From Bacillota bacterium (GTDB lineage: Bacteria > Bacillota > SHA-98 > Ch115 > JABLXJ01), in NCBI GenBank assembly GCA_012839815.1, contig DUMQ01000067.1:27168-91167 (forward strand): a stretch of DNA of 64,000 bases. The letters run 5' to 3'. This document shows positions 29,231-37,778 of this stretch, piece by piece. Made by a program: the position numbers and the translations under genes. The notes below the pieces were generated by a model that did no database searches, had not been told where the DNA came from, and saw only the letters and a list, made by a program, of their open reading frames with translations. Positions within the stretch are counted from its first letter, which is position 1. Every line of letters begins with the position of its first letter.

Positions 29231-30070
29231 ATGAATTCTGTGATTCACGATATGATCCTGGCCCTGAGCTTTCTGACGAAGATCCCGGTACCCGCAATCC
29301 CGGTACCGGTGAGCCCGGCCGACGCCGGTCCCTCCGGCCCCGGAAGCTCCCATGAAGGTGAAGCAGCGGGCGGGGAAGGGACCTTTGCGATGAGGCTCGG
29401 GCGCTCTGCAGCCTGGTTTCCCGCCATCGGGGCTTTAATAGGGTGTTTTCTGGTGCTCGTCGAGTTTGCAGCATCGCACATCTTTTCCGCGACGACATGC
29501 GCCGTCCTGGTTTTGATTGTCCAGGCGGGGTTTACAGGGGGCATGCACCTTGATGGCTTCATCGACACGGCTGATGGGCTCTTGAGCGGGCGGGGTCGGG
29601 ATAGGGCGCTGGAAATTATGCGCGATAGCCGGGTAGGGGCCATGGGAGTTATGGCTGTTAGCCTGCTCCTCATGCTCAAGGCAGCCCTCCTGGCGGAGAT
29701 GCCGCGTGGGCTGCTCTACCCATCCCTGCTTGCGATGCCCATGTTTGGGCGATGGTCGATGGTTTATGCCCTTTGCTTTTACCCCTACGCGAGGCAGGGC
29801 CCCGGCCTTGGTAAACCGTTTGCGGAGCATGTTGGCGGGCGTGAATTTATCATAGCGAGCGTGCAAGCTGCCATCGTCGCCCTTGTCGCGTTTGGGTGGG
29901 TGCGCGGGTCCCTGGCGGGGCTGGGCGTCTTTCTCGTCACAGCGGCTCTTACGGCCCGGTTTGCGAGGCAGATAGGGGGGGTAACGGGCGATACCTGCGG
30001 TGCCACCAACGAGGTAGTAGAGGTGATGACGCTTGCCATCCTTGGAGCGGCATCTAAGTGGTTGCCGTAG
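29231..30070 (+). CDS. cobS: Cobalamin synthase CobS
   Basis: 279 residues, membrane protein. Joins adenosyl-GDP-cobinamide with alpha-ribazole (phosphate) to give adenosylcobalamin (phosphate). Diagnostic 'GGMHLDGFIDTADGLLSG' near 97-114, 'RDSRVGAMGVMAV', 'GGVTGDTCGATNEVVEV'. An N-terminal insert (about 23-50, Pro/Gly/Ser/Glu-rich, coded by CCGGTACC-type repeats) separates 'LSFLTKIPVP' from 'MRLGRSAAWFP'; homologues have a much shorter loop there. Start ATG with CGGAG upstream. The 3' end overlaps the next gene by 38 bases. Confidence 0.95.
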   Translation: MNSVIHDMILALSFLTKIPVPAIPVPVSPADAGPSGPGSSHEGEAAGGEGTFAMRLGRSAAWFPAIGALIGCFLVLVEFAASHIFSATTCAVLVLIVQAGFTGGMHLDGFIDTADGLLSGRGRDRALEIMRDSRVGAMGVMAVSLLLMLKAALLAEMPRGLLYPSLLAMPMFGRWSMVYALCFYPYARQGPGLGKPFAEHVGGREFIIASVQAAIVALVAFGWVRGSLAGLGVFLVTAALTARFARQIGGVTGDTCGATNEVVEVMTLAILGAASKWLP

Positions 30071-31088
30071 AGGTCAGGCCTCGGCCCCCGGCAGTTGCGG
30101 CGAGCTCGTCCAGGGGACCATCGATGGAGTCGATTTCCTCGTTACTTGTCCCGTGAATCTCTACGCCACGGCCGCGGTTTCGGTTTGCCGGGCTGCGAGG
30201 GTTCAAGACAGTCCTGACCTCCGCGTAAGGAAGCGCGCAAGGAAGCAAAAGGCGCTTGCGGCTGCGCTCCGGGTGCTTGAACTCCTGGAGGGACCTACGC
30301 CCGTGCCTGGAATTTCGTCGCTCCAGCGCCGGCTGGCGATCCGCAGCCAGCTGGCAATCCGCATAACGAGCGAATTGCCCTCATCTAAAGGAATGGCCAG
30401 CAGCACCGCGGATATAGCTGCCACCTGCGCGGCCACGGCCAGGGCGCTCGGCAGGGAAGGCCTGTCGCCTGACGAAATAGCAAATATAGCCCTTAGCGTC
30501 GAGCCTACGGATGGCATCATGTTTCCTGGCATCGTCCTTTTCGATCATGTGCGCGGGACCATCCGGCGGAGCCTTGGCGTTGCGCCGCCCATCGACATCC
30601 TCATAATCGACCTTGGTGGCCATGTTGATACGGTCGCGTTCAACCGCCGGGACGACCTTGCAACCCTCAACCGTCGCAAGGAACCCGCCGTGCGCGATGC
30701 CCTGGCCCTCGTAGAGGAGGGAATAAGGCTCGGAGACGCGGCTATGGTCGGAGAAGGGGCCACGTTGAGCGCCATAGCCCACCAAGCCATCCTACCGAAG
30801 CCGGAGCTTCCCGCTCTCATCAGCATGGCAAGGAGATCGGGCGCCGTCGGGGTTAATATAGCCCACAGCGGGACGGTGGTCGGCATTCTCATCGACAGGA
30901 GACAAGGTAACTCGCATGAGATTATAGAGAGGATCGAACGCGAGAGCAGACTCAGGGTGTATACGCGAGGCGCCGGGTTCCACTGTAGCCCTACCTCTCC
31001 ATGTATACTGGGGAAAGTCCGACTTACAGACGGCGGTATTTTTTATGAACAACTGTCAGGAGCGGTATTCCATGATAGGCCAAGTTAA
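30033..31088 (+). CDS. pduX: GHMP-family L-threonine kinase (PduX-like)
   Basis: 351 residues. PduX makes L-threonine O-3-phosphate for the aminopropanol arm of cobalamin, the substrate of CobD encoded next. GHMP motifs: 'APGSCGELVQGTIDG' near 18-32 and 'ELPSSKGMASSTADIAATC' (P-loop-like GHMP motif 2) near 113-131; 'GAVGVNIAHSGTVVGIL' fits motif 3. The start is uncertain: ATG 30033 overlaps cobS by 38 bases and no in-frame GTG lies nearer the conserved region. Overlaps at both ends indicate translational coupling with cobS and cobD. Confidence 0.82.
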   Translation: MPSLERHLSGCRRGQASAPGSCGELVQGTIDGVDFLVTCPVNLYATAAVSVCRAARVQDSPDLRVRKRARKQKALAAALRVLELLEGPTPVPGISSLQRRLAIRSQLAIRITSELPSSKGMASSTADIAATCAATARALGREGLSPDEIANIALSVEPTDGIMFPGIVLFDHVRGTIRRSLGVAPPIDILIIDLGGHVDTVAFNRRDDLATLNRRKEPAVRDALALVEEGIRLGDAAMVGEGATLSAIAHQAILPKPELPALISMARRSGAVGVNIAHSGTVVGILIDRRQGNSHEIIERIERESRLRVYTRGAGFHCSPTSPCILGKVRLTDGGIFYEQLSGAVFHDRPS

Positions 31089-32397
31089 GATCAAGGATGT
31101 CAAGTCCCAGGATAGCAAATCCCAGGATGACGAGCGCCAGGTTCCGGAAATAGGAGCTCCTACGCCAGCGAACAGTGCGGTAACAGGCGGCAGCCCGGGT
31201 GACCACAGGCGTAGGGTGCACGGGGGCAACATAAGAGAGGCGATGGAGAGGTATGGCCTAAGTCCGGGTCTGGGCCCGGGCCTGGGCGCGGTCAACATCC
31301 ATGACCCCGGGATCCTGGACTTTAGTGCCAATATAAACCCTCTGGGCCTGTCGAGGCGCGTGGAGGCCGCAATTATTGAGAACCTACCTGGCATCACCCG
31401 GTACCCGGACCCGGAGTGCGTGGAGCTGAGGCGTGCGATAGCAGAACACCTTGATATCTCACCGGCTAATATTATTGCTGGAAATGGCGCGGTCGAACTG
31501 GTATACTTAATTACAAAAGCGGCGAGACCCAGGCTGGCCGTCGTCCCTTGCCCGACGTTTTCCGAATACGCGCTGGCGGTGGAGAGCGAGGGCGGTGCGG
31601 TAAAGAGTGTGTACCTCCAGCCCGGCCGCGGATTTAGCATCGATGTGGAGGAGATCTCGTCCACGCTACCCGGAGCCGATATCCTGTTCATATGCAACCC
31701 AAACAACCCCACAGGCAACCTATGGCCGCGGGAGGCGCTGCTCTATATAGCTGGCGAGGCCGCAAGGACCGGAACCCTTGTTGTTGTCGACGAGGCTTTC
31801 ATCGACTTCATCGACGATGAAAAACAGGGAACGGTTGTGGGTGAGGTGCCGCGGAGGAAAAACCTCATCGTCCTGCGTTCAATGACGAAGGCCTTCGCAA
31901 TGCCTGGCTTGCGGCTGGGTTATGCCGTGTGTCCGAGCGAGATGGTGCAGCGGCTTGCTTCCCTGCGGGACCCCTGGAGCGTTAATTCCCTGGCCCAGGT
32001 CGCGGGCATTGAGGCTTTGCGCGATAGGGACTATATCATGCAGACAAAGGAGCTCATCAGGCGCGAGAGGAGTTTCCTCTATGACGGCCTCGCAAGCCTC
32101 CCGGGCGTCGAAGCATACAGGCCGGAGGCAAATTTTATCCTGGCCCGGCTCGTAGGCAGCACCACAGCCTCCGCCACCACAGCGGCAGCCTTCACCACCG
32201 CGACCTCTACTACCACCGCAGCCGCACCTTCGGCGGCCGACCTTGCAGGCGGGTTGGGACGGCGGGGGATCCTGATCAGGGATGCCAGTTCTTTTGATGG
32301 TCTGGATGAGACCTACTTTCGGGTTGCCGTCCGCACAAGGCCGGAGAATGAGCGCCTGCTCGAGGCGCTGAGGGATTACCTACTAACTTGGATGTAA
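31072..32397 (+). CDS. cobD: Threonine-phosphate decarboxylase CobD
   Basis: 441 residues from ATG 31072 (AGGAG ten bases upstream). A PLP enzyme that decarboxylates threonine phosphate to (R)-1-amino-2-propanol phosphate. Fold type I landmarks: 'HGGNIREAMERYGL' and 'LDFSANINPLGL' at the start, 'CNPNNPTGNLW', 'VVVDEAFIDF', and the PLP lysine in 'SMTKAFAMPGLRLGYAV'. Oddities: a repetitive Lys/Ser/Gln/Asp N-terminal tail before residue 35, and a ~30-residue Thr/Ala insert (DNA 32161-32236) close to the C-terminal small domain. Overlaps the kinase gene by 17 bases. Confidence 0.94.
   Translation: MIGQVKIKDVKSQDSKSQDDERQVPEIGAPTPANSAVTGGSPGDHRRRVHGGNIREAMERYGLSPGLGPGLGAVNIHDPGILDFSANINPLGLSRRVEAAIIENLPGITRYPDPECVELRRAIAEHLDISPANIIAGNGAVELVYLITKAARPRLAVVPCPTFSEYALAVESEGGAVKSVYLQPGRGFSIDVEEISSTLPGADILFICNPNNPTGNLWPREALLYIAGEAARTGTLVVVDEAFIDFIDDEKQGTVVGEVPRRKNLIVLRSMTKAFAMPGLRLGYAVCPSEMVQRLASLRDPWSVNSLAQVAGIEALRDRDYIMQTKELIRRERSFLYDGLASLPGVEAYRPEANFILARLVGSTTASATTAAAFTTATSTTTAAAPSAADLAGGLGRRGILIRDASSFDGLDETYFRVAVRTRPENERLLEALRDYLLTWM
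32161..32236 (+). repeat. ACC/GCC-rich short repeat inside cobD
   Basis: Imperfect ACCACAGC / ACCACCGC units encode a Thr/Ala run (TTASATTAAAFTTATSTTTA) within an otherwise normal aminotransferase-fold sequence. Confidence 0.75.
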
Positions 32398-32410
32398 GGG
32401 GTAATACAAT

Positions 32411-33178
32411 ATGCCGGAATATAATGTGTCTGAAGCTGAATCTAGATCTGAATCTAAATCCGAAGCTGAAGCTGGAAATGCGAGTGAATCTAAATCTGAA
32501 TCTGGAGATGAAGGTAGAGTGCTGAGGGTGATCGTTGTCCGTCATGGCCAGACTGACTGGAACAGGGACGGCAGGTACCTCGGGCACACGGATATGCCCC
32601 TGAACGAGGAGGGGAGAAGACAGGCCCGGGAGGCAGCAGACCACCTCAAAGCCGAACATGTTGTAGCCATCTACGCCAGCGATCTCAGGAGGACCATGGA
32701 AACAGCCCGGATAATCGCCGGGCCGCATGGGCTCGTTGTCCATCCCGTCCCCGGCCTCAGGGAGATGAATTTCGGTGCGTGGGACGGTCTTACCTACGAT
32801 GAAATCATAGGTAGATATGGGGATATGGCGCGCAGGTGGTTTGATGATCCCACAGCTATCACGCCCCCCGGGGGCGAGAGCGTGGTCCAGGTCTGGAGCC
32901 GGGTGGTGAAGGCTCTCAATACCATCTATGAATCTGAAACCCGGTCTCGTACGCCGGGTACGGTCGCCATCGTTACGCACGGGGGCCCGATCCGGGTGAT
33001 CAGGTGTCTTTTCGAACGGAAAAGCCCTGCAAACCTGTGGAAGGTCAATCATACCCCGCACGGGGCCATTGCAGGCGTCTTTCTCGTGAAACCGGCGGGG
33101 CGTAGCGATCGAGGCGGCACCCGTGCGCCCGGCGAGCGCACATGGCCCTCCCTCGAGCTCCGCGAGGCCTGCCTGTGA
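32411..33178 (+). CDS. cobC: Histidine phosphatase, probable alpha-ribazole phosphatase CobC
   Basis: 255 residues. Removes the phosphate from alpha-ribazole-5'-phosphate or adenosylcobalamin phosphate. Phosphoglycerate-mutase fold: catalytic 'VVRHGQTDWNRDGRYLGHTD' after about residue 43, 'YASDLRRTMETARII', 'LREMNFGAWDGLTYDEI' and 'IVTHGGPIRVI'. The first ~38 residues are an acidic Ser/Glu/Lys low-complexity tail coded by GAATCT/GAAGCT hexamers (32426-32515). Function rests on family plus last position in the cobalamin operon. Confidence 0.85.
   Translation: MPEYNVSEAESRSESKSEAEAGNASESKSESGDEGRVLRVIVVRHGQTDWNRDGRYLGHTDMPLNEEGRRQAREAADHLKAEHVVAIYASDLRRTMETARIIAGPHGLVVHPVPGLREMNFGAWDGLTYDEIIGRYGDMARRWFDDPTAITPPGGESVVQVWSRVVKALNTIYESETRSRTPGTVAIVTHGGPIRVIRCLFERKSPANLWKVNHTPHGAIAGVFLVKPAGRSDRGGTRAPGERTWPSLELREACL
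32426..32515 (+). repeat. GAATCT-type hexamer repeat in the cobC 5' end
   Basis: About a dozen imperfect units (GAATCT, GAAGCT, AAATCT) encode a SEAESRSESKSEAEA-like tail preceding the phosphatase fold. Confidence 0.85.
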
Positions 33179-33194
33179 ATTCTTCACATGCTCC

Positions 33195-33776
33195 CTACGT
33201 GGGCCCTCCCGGGCCCTCCACTCGCGGATCACCCAGTGAAGCTTCTGTAAAGAGGAGTTGCTTCACGGCCTTTCTTACAGCCTCATCACGGGCGTTCTGG
33301 CCGAGCCATTCCACGTAGCCAGGGTCCCTCTGCATGATCTCCCCCAGGGTCTTATGGGCGTACTTCCCGAACCCTATTACGAGATCCTCAGGGTCGCTTA
33401 TGTCGGGAATATCTTCTTCCGGAGGCACCTGGCCACCCAGCTCCTCCCATGCAACCATGTCGATCCCGATGCTATCTCGCAAGGCCCTGCTTTTCGCCCG
33501 CGTCGCGGCCATTCTCAGCAGGTGGGGCTGAATGGTCCTGTTTACGCTCTCGGGCGACGCGTCACCGACCTCCTTAAAGACCCCCTCTTGGGTCTCGATC
33601 TCAGCCTCCACCACGGCGTACATGCCGTTTTCCTTGCTTGGGATCTGGATAACATTTGTCGTTATACGCTTTAAGCCTCTCTGGCGGGCAAGCTCGAGGA
33701 GGCCCCCATACAGGACGTAGTCCCGGCCTTGCAGGGTCTTTACAAACTTCTCGCGAAATTCCTTCGAAAGCTCCAT
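33195..33776 (-). CDS. Protein with ExoX-like C-terminal domain and ssDNA-annealing-like N-terminus
   Basis: 193 residues from ATG 33776 (GAGGTG nine bases upstream); an upstream in-frame start would add 15 residues. The C-terminal part 'VIGFGKYAHKTLGEIMQRDPGYVEWL' matches the small domain found at the end of ExoX-type exonucleases. The N-terminal part, with 'GLKRITTNVIQIPSKENG' and 'LRMAATRAKSRALRDSIG', recalls Rad52/Erf-like single-strand-binding proteins carried by phages and some chromosomes. No nuclease catalytic acids are visible. Convergent with cobC, alone on its strand. A DNA-binding role is inference. Confidence 0.55.
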   Translation of the reverse strand: MELSKEFREKFVKTLQGRDYVLYGGLLELARQRGLKRITTNVIQIPSKENGMYAVVEAEIETQEGVFKEVGDASPESVNRTIQPHLLRMAATRAKSRALRDSIGIDMVAWEELGGQVPPEEDIPDISDPEDLVIGFGKYAHKTLGEIMQRDPGYVEWLGQNARDEAVRKAVKQLLFTEASLGDPRVEGPGGPT

Positions 33777-34312
33777 GTGAGCTGACACCTCGTGAGCTAA
33801 GACATGATAGTGACCCGGCATCTTGCTGCACAGAACGGTGATAGCGAATGGTGATAGTGGAGATGCCAGGACATCCTACATCCTCAATCTTGCAATCATA
33901 GAATACCACTCCTGGCTGTGTCCCATTCATGCTCACTCAAGTGACGCGAGCAAGTCACTTACTCAGGATACCTTGCATACGAAAGCCTACCACTTGAAAG
34001 CCTGAAGGTGAGCGCCAGGCGGGGTTGTACCATTGTCCCTGTACCCAAAATGCTTGGAATAATATGGTAATATATCCCCTGAATGGAAAATATGTACATA
34101 AATTTTCATCACTAATTTTGCAGGAATATCTCGTTTAGCCTCGAATATAACATACAACTGACAAGTTGTAGGTACAATGTAACATTACATAAAAGCATAC
34201 AAATATAAGAGCCATCGTAGCACATATCATACAGGTCCAGGTGTAGATTCAGGTCCATGTCCAGGTTCGAATCTAGAATATAAGGGATACAAGGGTCAGG
34301 GAGGCGACATGC
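33777..34312 (+). promoter_or_regulatory. Gene-free, AT-rich regulatory region upstream of the GntR gene
   Basis: No convincing gene. The stretch 34055-34230 is strikingly AT-rich compared with the surroundings. It contains two dyads suited to a GntR/HutC-type regulator: GAAAATATGTACATAAATTTTC at 34086-34107 in part (core TATGTACATA is a perfect palindrome) and ACAACT-GACA-AGTTGT at 34154-34169. Close to the gene, CAGGTCCA-type repeats occur at 34232-34267. No strong sigma-A promoter could be fixed. Operator assignment is inference from symmetry and position. Confidence 0.45.
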
Positions 34313-35080
34313 TTGGCAGGACGGTCAATAGAAGAATCGAATCCATTACCCCTCTATCACCAGCTCAAGGAGCTCCTACGCTCCCAAATTGAAGGGGGTG
34401 AATTCCCTGTCGGTGCGCGCCTTCCGAGCGAGGTGGAGATTGCTGAGGAATATAAGATCAGCCGCTCTACAGTCAGGCTGGCCATACTTGATCTCGTGCG
34501 CGAGGGCCTTCTCTACCGCAAGCAGGGCAAGGGGACTTTTGTGGCCAACCCCAAGATAACGCGGGGAATGCCTGGCGTAACAAGTTTTACGGAGGACATG
34601 AAAGCCAGGGGCCTGAGGCCCGGAGCCAAGGTCTTGAAGTTTGAGATCGCAGTCCCACCTCAGAGGGTTGCGGTGAGTCTCAGGTTGAGGGATAAAGAGG
34701 AAGCGGCGAGAATTGAACGTCAGATGCTGGCAGATGACGAACCAATCGCCTTTCATATTTCCTACTTGCCTCTTTCAGTTTGGAATGCCATGAACATAAA
34801 ACCTGAGGACCTGAATGACCAGTCGCTGTTCTGGTGCCTTGAAAATAGGGCGAGAATCATACTGGATGAAGCTCTTGAAACCATCGAGGTTGGGATCGCT
34901 GATGCCTATGTCGCCTCGATCTTGGGGATCAAGAAGGGTAGCCCGGTGCTTCTCTTCGAACACCTGGTATCCTCAGTCGATGGGGAACCAGTAGAGTTTG
35001 CGACCAACTTTTATCGCGGGGACAGGTATAAGTATTACATAAAGCATAAACGCCAGAGGATCTCGTTCATGAGGAGGTAA
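34313..35080 (+). CDS. GntR/HutC-family transcriptional regulator (UTRA domain)
   Basis: 255 residues from TTG 34313 (GGGAGG eight bases upstream). N-terminal winged helix: 'PLYHQLKELLRSQIEGGEFPVG' and 'LPSEVEIAEEYKISRSTVRLAIL', 'GLLYRKQGKGTFVA'. The C-terminal UTRA effector domain begins after about residue 90 ('VTSFTEDMKARGLRPGAKVL') and ends '...GDRYKYYIKHKRQRIS'. UTRA domains bind sugar phosphates or small metabolites. It directly precedes the transporter and GRE genes in the same direction and is the likely local repressor. Confidence 0.93.
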   Translation: MAGRSIEESNPLPLYHQLKELLRSQIEGGEFPVGARLPSEVEIAEEYKISRSTVRLAILDLVREGLLYRKQGKGTFVANPKITRGMPGVTSFTEDMKARGLRPGAKVLKFEIAVPPQRVAVSLRLRDKEEAARIERQMLADDEPIAFHISYLPLSVWNAMNIKPEDLNDQSLFWCLENRARIILDEALETIEVGIADAYVASILGIKKGSPVLLFEHLVSSVDGEPVEFATNFYRGDRYKYYIKHKRQRISFMRR

Positions 35081-35124
35081 CCGGCTATTATTGAAAAGAG
35101 CCATCGGGAAGGGGGCGCCAGGTT

Positions 35125-36630
35125 TTGAGTGAATTCCTCCTGGAAATGCGGAATGTGAATAAGAGATTCCCCGGTGTCATCGCCCTCCAGGATGTCAACT
35201 TTGCCCTGAAAAAGGGGGAGGTCCATGTCCTCCTGGGCGAAAATGGCGCAGGGAAGTCGACTTTGATGAAGATTCTCAGCGGAGCCTATCCAATGGATTC
35301 TGGAGAGATCTTCATAAAAGGCAAACGGGTGGAGATCAACAAGCCCCAGGATGCTCAGGAGCTTGGCATCAGCATAATACACCAGGAGTTTAACCTGATA
35401 CCTCACCTCAGCATAGCCCAGAATATCTTTTTGGGCAGGGAGCCCGTAGAGGGGCGATTCATCAAGACTATAGCGTGGGATAAGATGTATAGAAAGGCTG
35501 CTGAGATTCTCGGCCGCTTTGATATAAATGTATCGCCCCGTACGCCTGTGAGAGAGCTTGGCGTTGCGATGCAGCAAATGGTTGAGATAGCGAAGGCACT
35601 CTCGGTCAACGCCGAAATCGTCGTCATGGATGAGCCGACGGCTGCCCTCACTACGGCGGAGACAGAGAAGCTTTTCCAGGTTATAAGGACGTTGAAGGCC
35701 CAGGGTGTAAGCATTATCTACATCTCGCACAGGCTGGAGGAACTCTCGAAGATTGGCGATGTAGCTACCGTCCTCCGGGATGGTCGCAATGTCGGCACCG
35801 TAGATCTTAAGAAGACGGATACCGACACCCTTGTGCGCATGATGGTAGGGAGAAGTCTTACGGATATGTTCCCCAAGGAGAGCGTCCCCCGGGGCAAGGA
35901 GGCGCTGAGGGTTGAAAATCTGTATGGTAAAGGGGTCAATGGCGTCTCGTTTGTGGCATATGAAGGCGAGGTTCTGGGATTTGCCGGGATCGTGGGGTGC
36001 GGGCGGACAGAGCTGGCCAGAGCCATCTTTGGTGCGGATCCAGCCTCCGGAGGCAGGGTGTATGTAGACGGACGTGAGGTATCGATATCATCGCCCAGGC
36101 AGGCGATAAAAGCGGGTATCGCCTACCTCACAGAGGACAGGGGCAGGGAGGGACTGGTCCTCGGCCTCTCGGTCCGCGAGAATATAGGGCTCCCGGTGCT
36201 GGATAAGGTCTGCCGTGCGGGTATCGTGAATTTCGGGCGCAAGTCCGCGCTCGCTGCCAATTTCGTGAAGAACCTCGGCATAAAGACACCCAGCCTTTCT
36301 ACCCTGGCCAGGTCGCTTAGCGGCGGCAACCAGCAGAAGGTGGTACTTGCGAAATGGCTGGCCACCAAGGCGAAGGTCCTTATCTTCGATGAGCCCACCC
36401 GGGGCATAGATGTCGGGGCCAAGTGGGAGATATACCAGCTCATAAACGAGCTGGCTAAACAGGGCACGTCCGTCATTATGATCTCTTCGGATCTCCGGGA
36501 AATCCTGGGAATGAGCGATCGCATCCTGGTTATGAGAGAGGGATGCATCACTGGAGAGTTTGATAGAAGCGAAGCTACCCAGGAGAAGATTCTATATTGT
36601 GCAGCGGGGGGTAAGACTGGTGTTCACTAA
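35125..36630 (+). CDS. Sugar ABC transporter ATP-binding protein (RbsA/AlsA/XylG family)
   Basis: 501 residues. Fused double ABC protein: N-terminal Walker A 'GENGAGKSTLMKILSG' near 38-53, 'IVVMDEPTAALTTAE'; C-terminal signature 'SLSGGNQQKVVLAKWL' and 'LIFDEPTRGIDVGAK'. The start is TTG 35125 after an AGGGGG site. It energises uptake of a monosaccharide-like ligand with the permease and binding protein that follow. The 3' end overlaps the permease start by 11 bases. Distinct from the double-ATPase at 16.5 kb (different N-terminus and context). Confidence 0.94.
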   Translation: MSEFLLEMRNVNKRFPGVIALQDVNFALKKGEVHVLLGENGAGKSTLMKILSGAYPMDSGEIFIKGKRVEINKPQDAQELGISIIHQEFNLIPHLSIAQNIFLGREPVEGRFIKTIAWDKMYRKAAEILGRFDINVSPRTPVRELGVAMQQMVEIAKALSVNAEIVVMDEPTAALTTAETEKLFQVIRTLKAQGVSIIYISHRLEELSKIGDVATVLRDGRNVGTVDLKKTDTDTLVRMMVGRSLTDMFPKESVPRGKEALRVENLYGKGVNGVSFVAYEGEVLGFAGIVGCGRTELARAIFGADPASGGRVYVDGREVSISSPRQAIKAGIAYLTEDRGREGLVLGLSVRENIGLPVLDKVCRAGIVNFGRKSALAANFVKNLGIKTPSLSTLARSLSGGNQQKVVLAKWLATKAKVLIFDEPTRGIDVGAKWEIYQLINELAKQGTSVIMISSDLREILGMSDRILVMREGCITGEFDRSEATQEKILYCAAGGKTGVH

Positions 36631-37615
36631 CCATGAGTTGGCCGGGACAGGCCCGGCAGGCGCAGAAGTCTCTAAGCCCAGGTTTAGTCAAGCTTCGGTT
36701 ATGCAATATTTGCAGCAGATCGGCATCCTGGCGGGTTTTATCGTTCTCATGCTGGCCTTTGCCATTTTATCGCCCTATTTCTTAACCCTTGATAACTTGC
36801 TTGCCATAGCGCTACAGTCGTCAATCAATGCCGTTGTGGCTCTTGGGATGACCTTTGTAATAGCGACGGGTGGGATAGACCTATCTGTAGGCTCGATAGT
36901 GGCCCTTATAGGCGTTGTCATGGCCGACCTGATGCAGAGCGGCGTCGGGATCCCCGTTAGCGTGCTGGCAGGCACGGTAATCGGGGTAGGGTGCGGCACG
37001 ATGAATGGGCTCCTTATAACTAAGGCAAAACTTCCACCTTTCATCGTGACGCTCGGCATGATGAGCTTCATTCGCGGCCTGGCCCTGATATATACGTCCG
37101 GCCAGCCGATTTACGGGGTCCCGGCAGGATTCAGGTTCCTGGGCAGCGGTTACATCGGCGCCGTCCCCGTTCCAGTAATCATTGCTGCCCTCGCAGCGGC
37201 CCTGGCCTACTTTTTGCTGAGAAGAACGAGGTTTGGGGAATACACCCTTGCCATAGGCGGCAACGAAGAGGCCACGAGATTGTCAGGGGTGAATGTGGGG
37301 TTTTACAAGACGCTGGTATATTCATTCTGCGGTCTGATGTGCACCCTTGGGACCATAATCCTGGTTGCACGGCTAAATGCAGCCGAGCCGATAGCCGGCT
37401 TCAACTATGAATTGGATGCTATCGCCGCCACGGTCATGGGTGGGACAAGCCTCACAGGCGGTCAGGCCAATATACTCGGTACCATGGTAGGCGCCCTCAT
37501 AATGGGGGCATTGAGGAACGGTCTAAACCTCCTGAACGTCCAGGCCTTTTACCAGCAACTCGCGATAGGCGCTGTGATCATCCTGGCAGTGCTGGTCGAC
37601 AGGTTCCGGAAATAG
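36620..37615 (+). CDS. Sugar ABC transporter permease (RbsC/AlsC family)
   Basis: 331 residues from GTG 36620, eight bases after GGGG and overlapping the ATPase gene; an open frame continues further upstream within that gene. BPD_transp_2 family motifs: 'VALGMTFVIATGGIDLSVGS', 'KLPPFIVTLGMMSFIRGLAL', 'IGGNEEATRLSGVNVGFYK', 'VMGGTSLTGGQANILGTMVG'. About 8-10 membrane spans. Single permease, so a homodimer is expected. A partial copy of the dispersed 22-bp repeat (CTAACTTAGC core) occurs about 15 bases past the stop. Confidence 0.94.
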   Translation: MFTNHELAGTGPAGAEVSKPRFSQASVMQYLQQIGILAGFIVLMLAFAILSPYFLTLDNLLAIALQSSINAVVALGMTFVIATGGIDLSVGSIVALIGVVMADLMQSGVGIPVSVLAGTVIGVGCGTMNGLLITKAKLPPFIVTLGMMSFIRGLALIYTSGQPIYGVPAGFRFLGSGYIGAVPVPVIIAALAAALAYFLLRRTRFGEYTLAIGGNEEATRLSGVNVGFYKTLVYSFCGLMCTLGTIILVARLNAAEPIAGFNYELDAIAATVMGGTSLTGGQANILGTMVGALIMGALRNGLNLLNVQAFYQQLAIGAVIILAVLVDRFRK

Positions 37616-37778
37616 TATGCTAAGCACGCTAACTTAGCTGCTGGTAACGGGGCCTGATTAGAAATAAAGTGGCTTATGCTTATCTTAATGGGGGTGAGAC
37701 GCGGGTCTTTGAATTAGCCAGTGTGAATAATGTCCATATGTTTTATAGTATAGAACGTGATTGGAGGAATGGAGTCTT

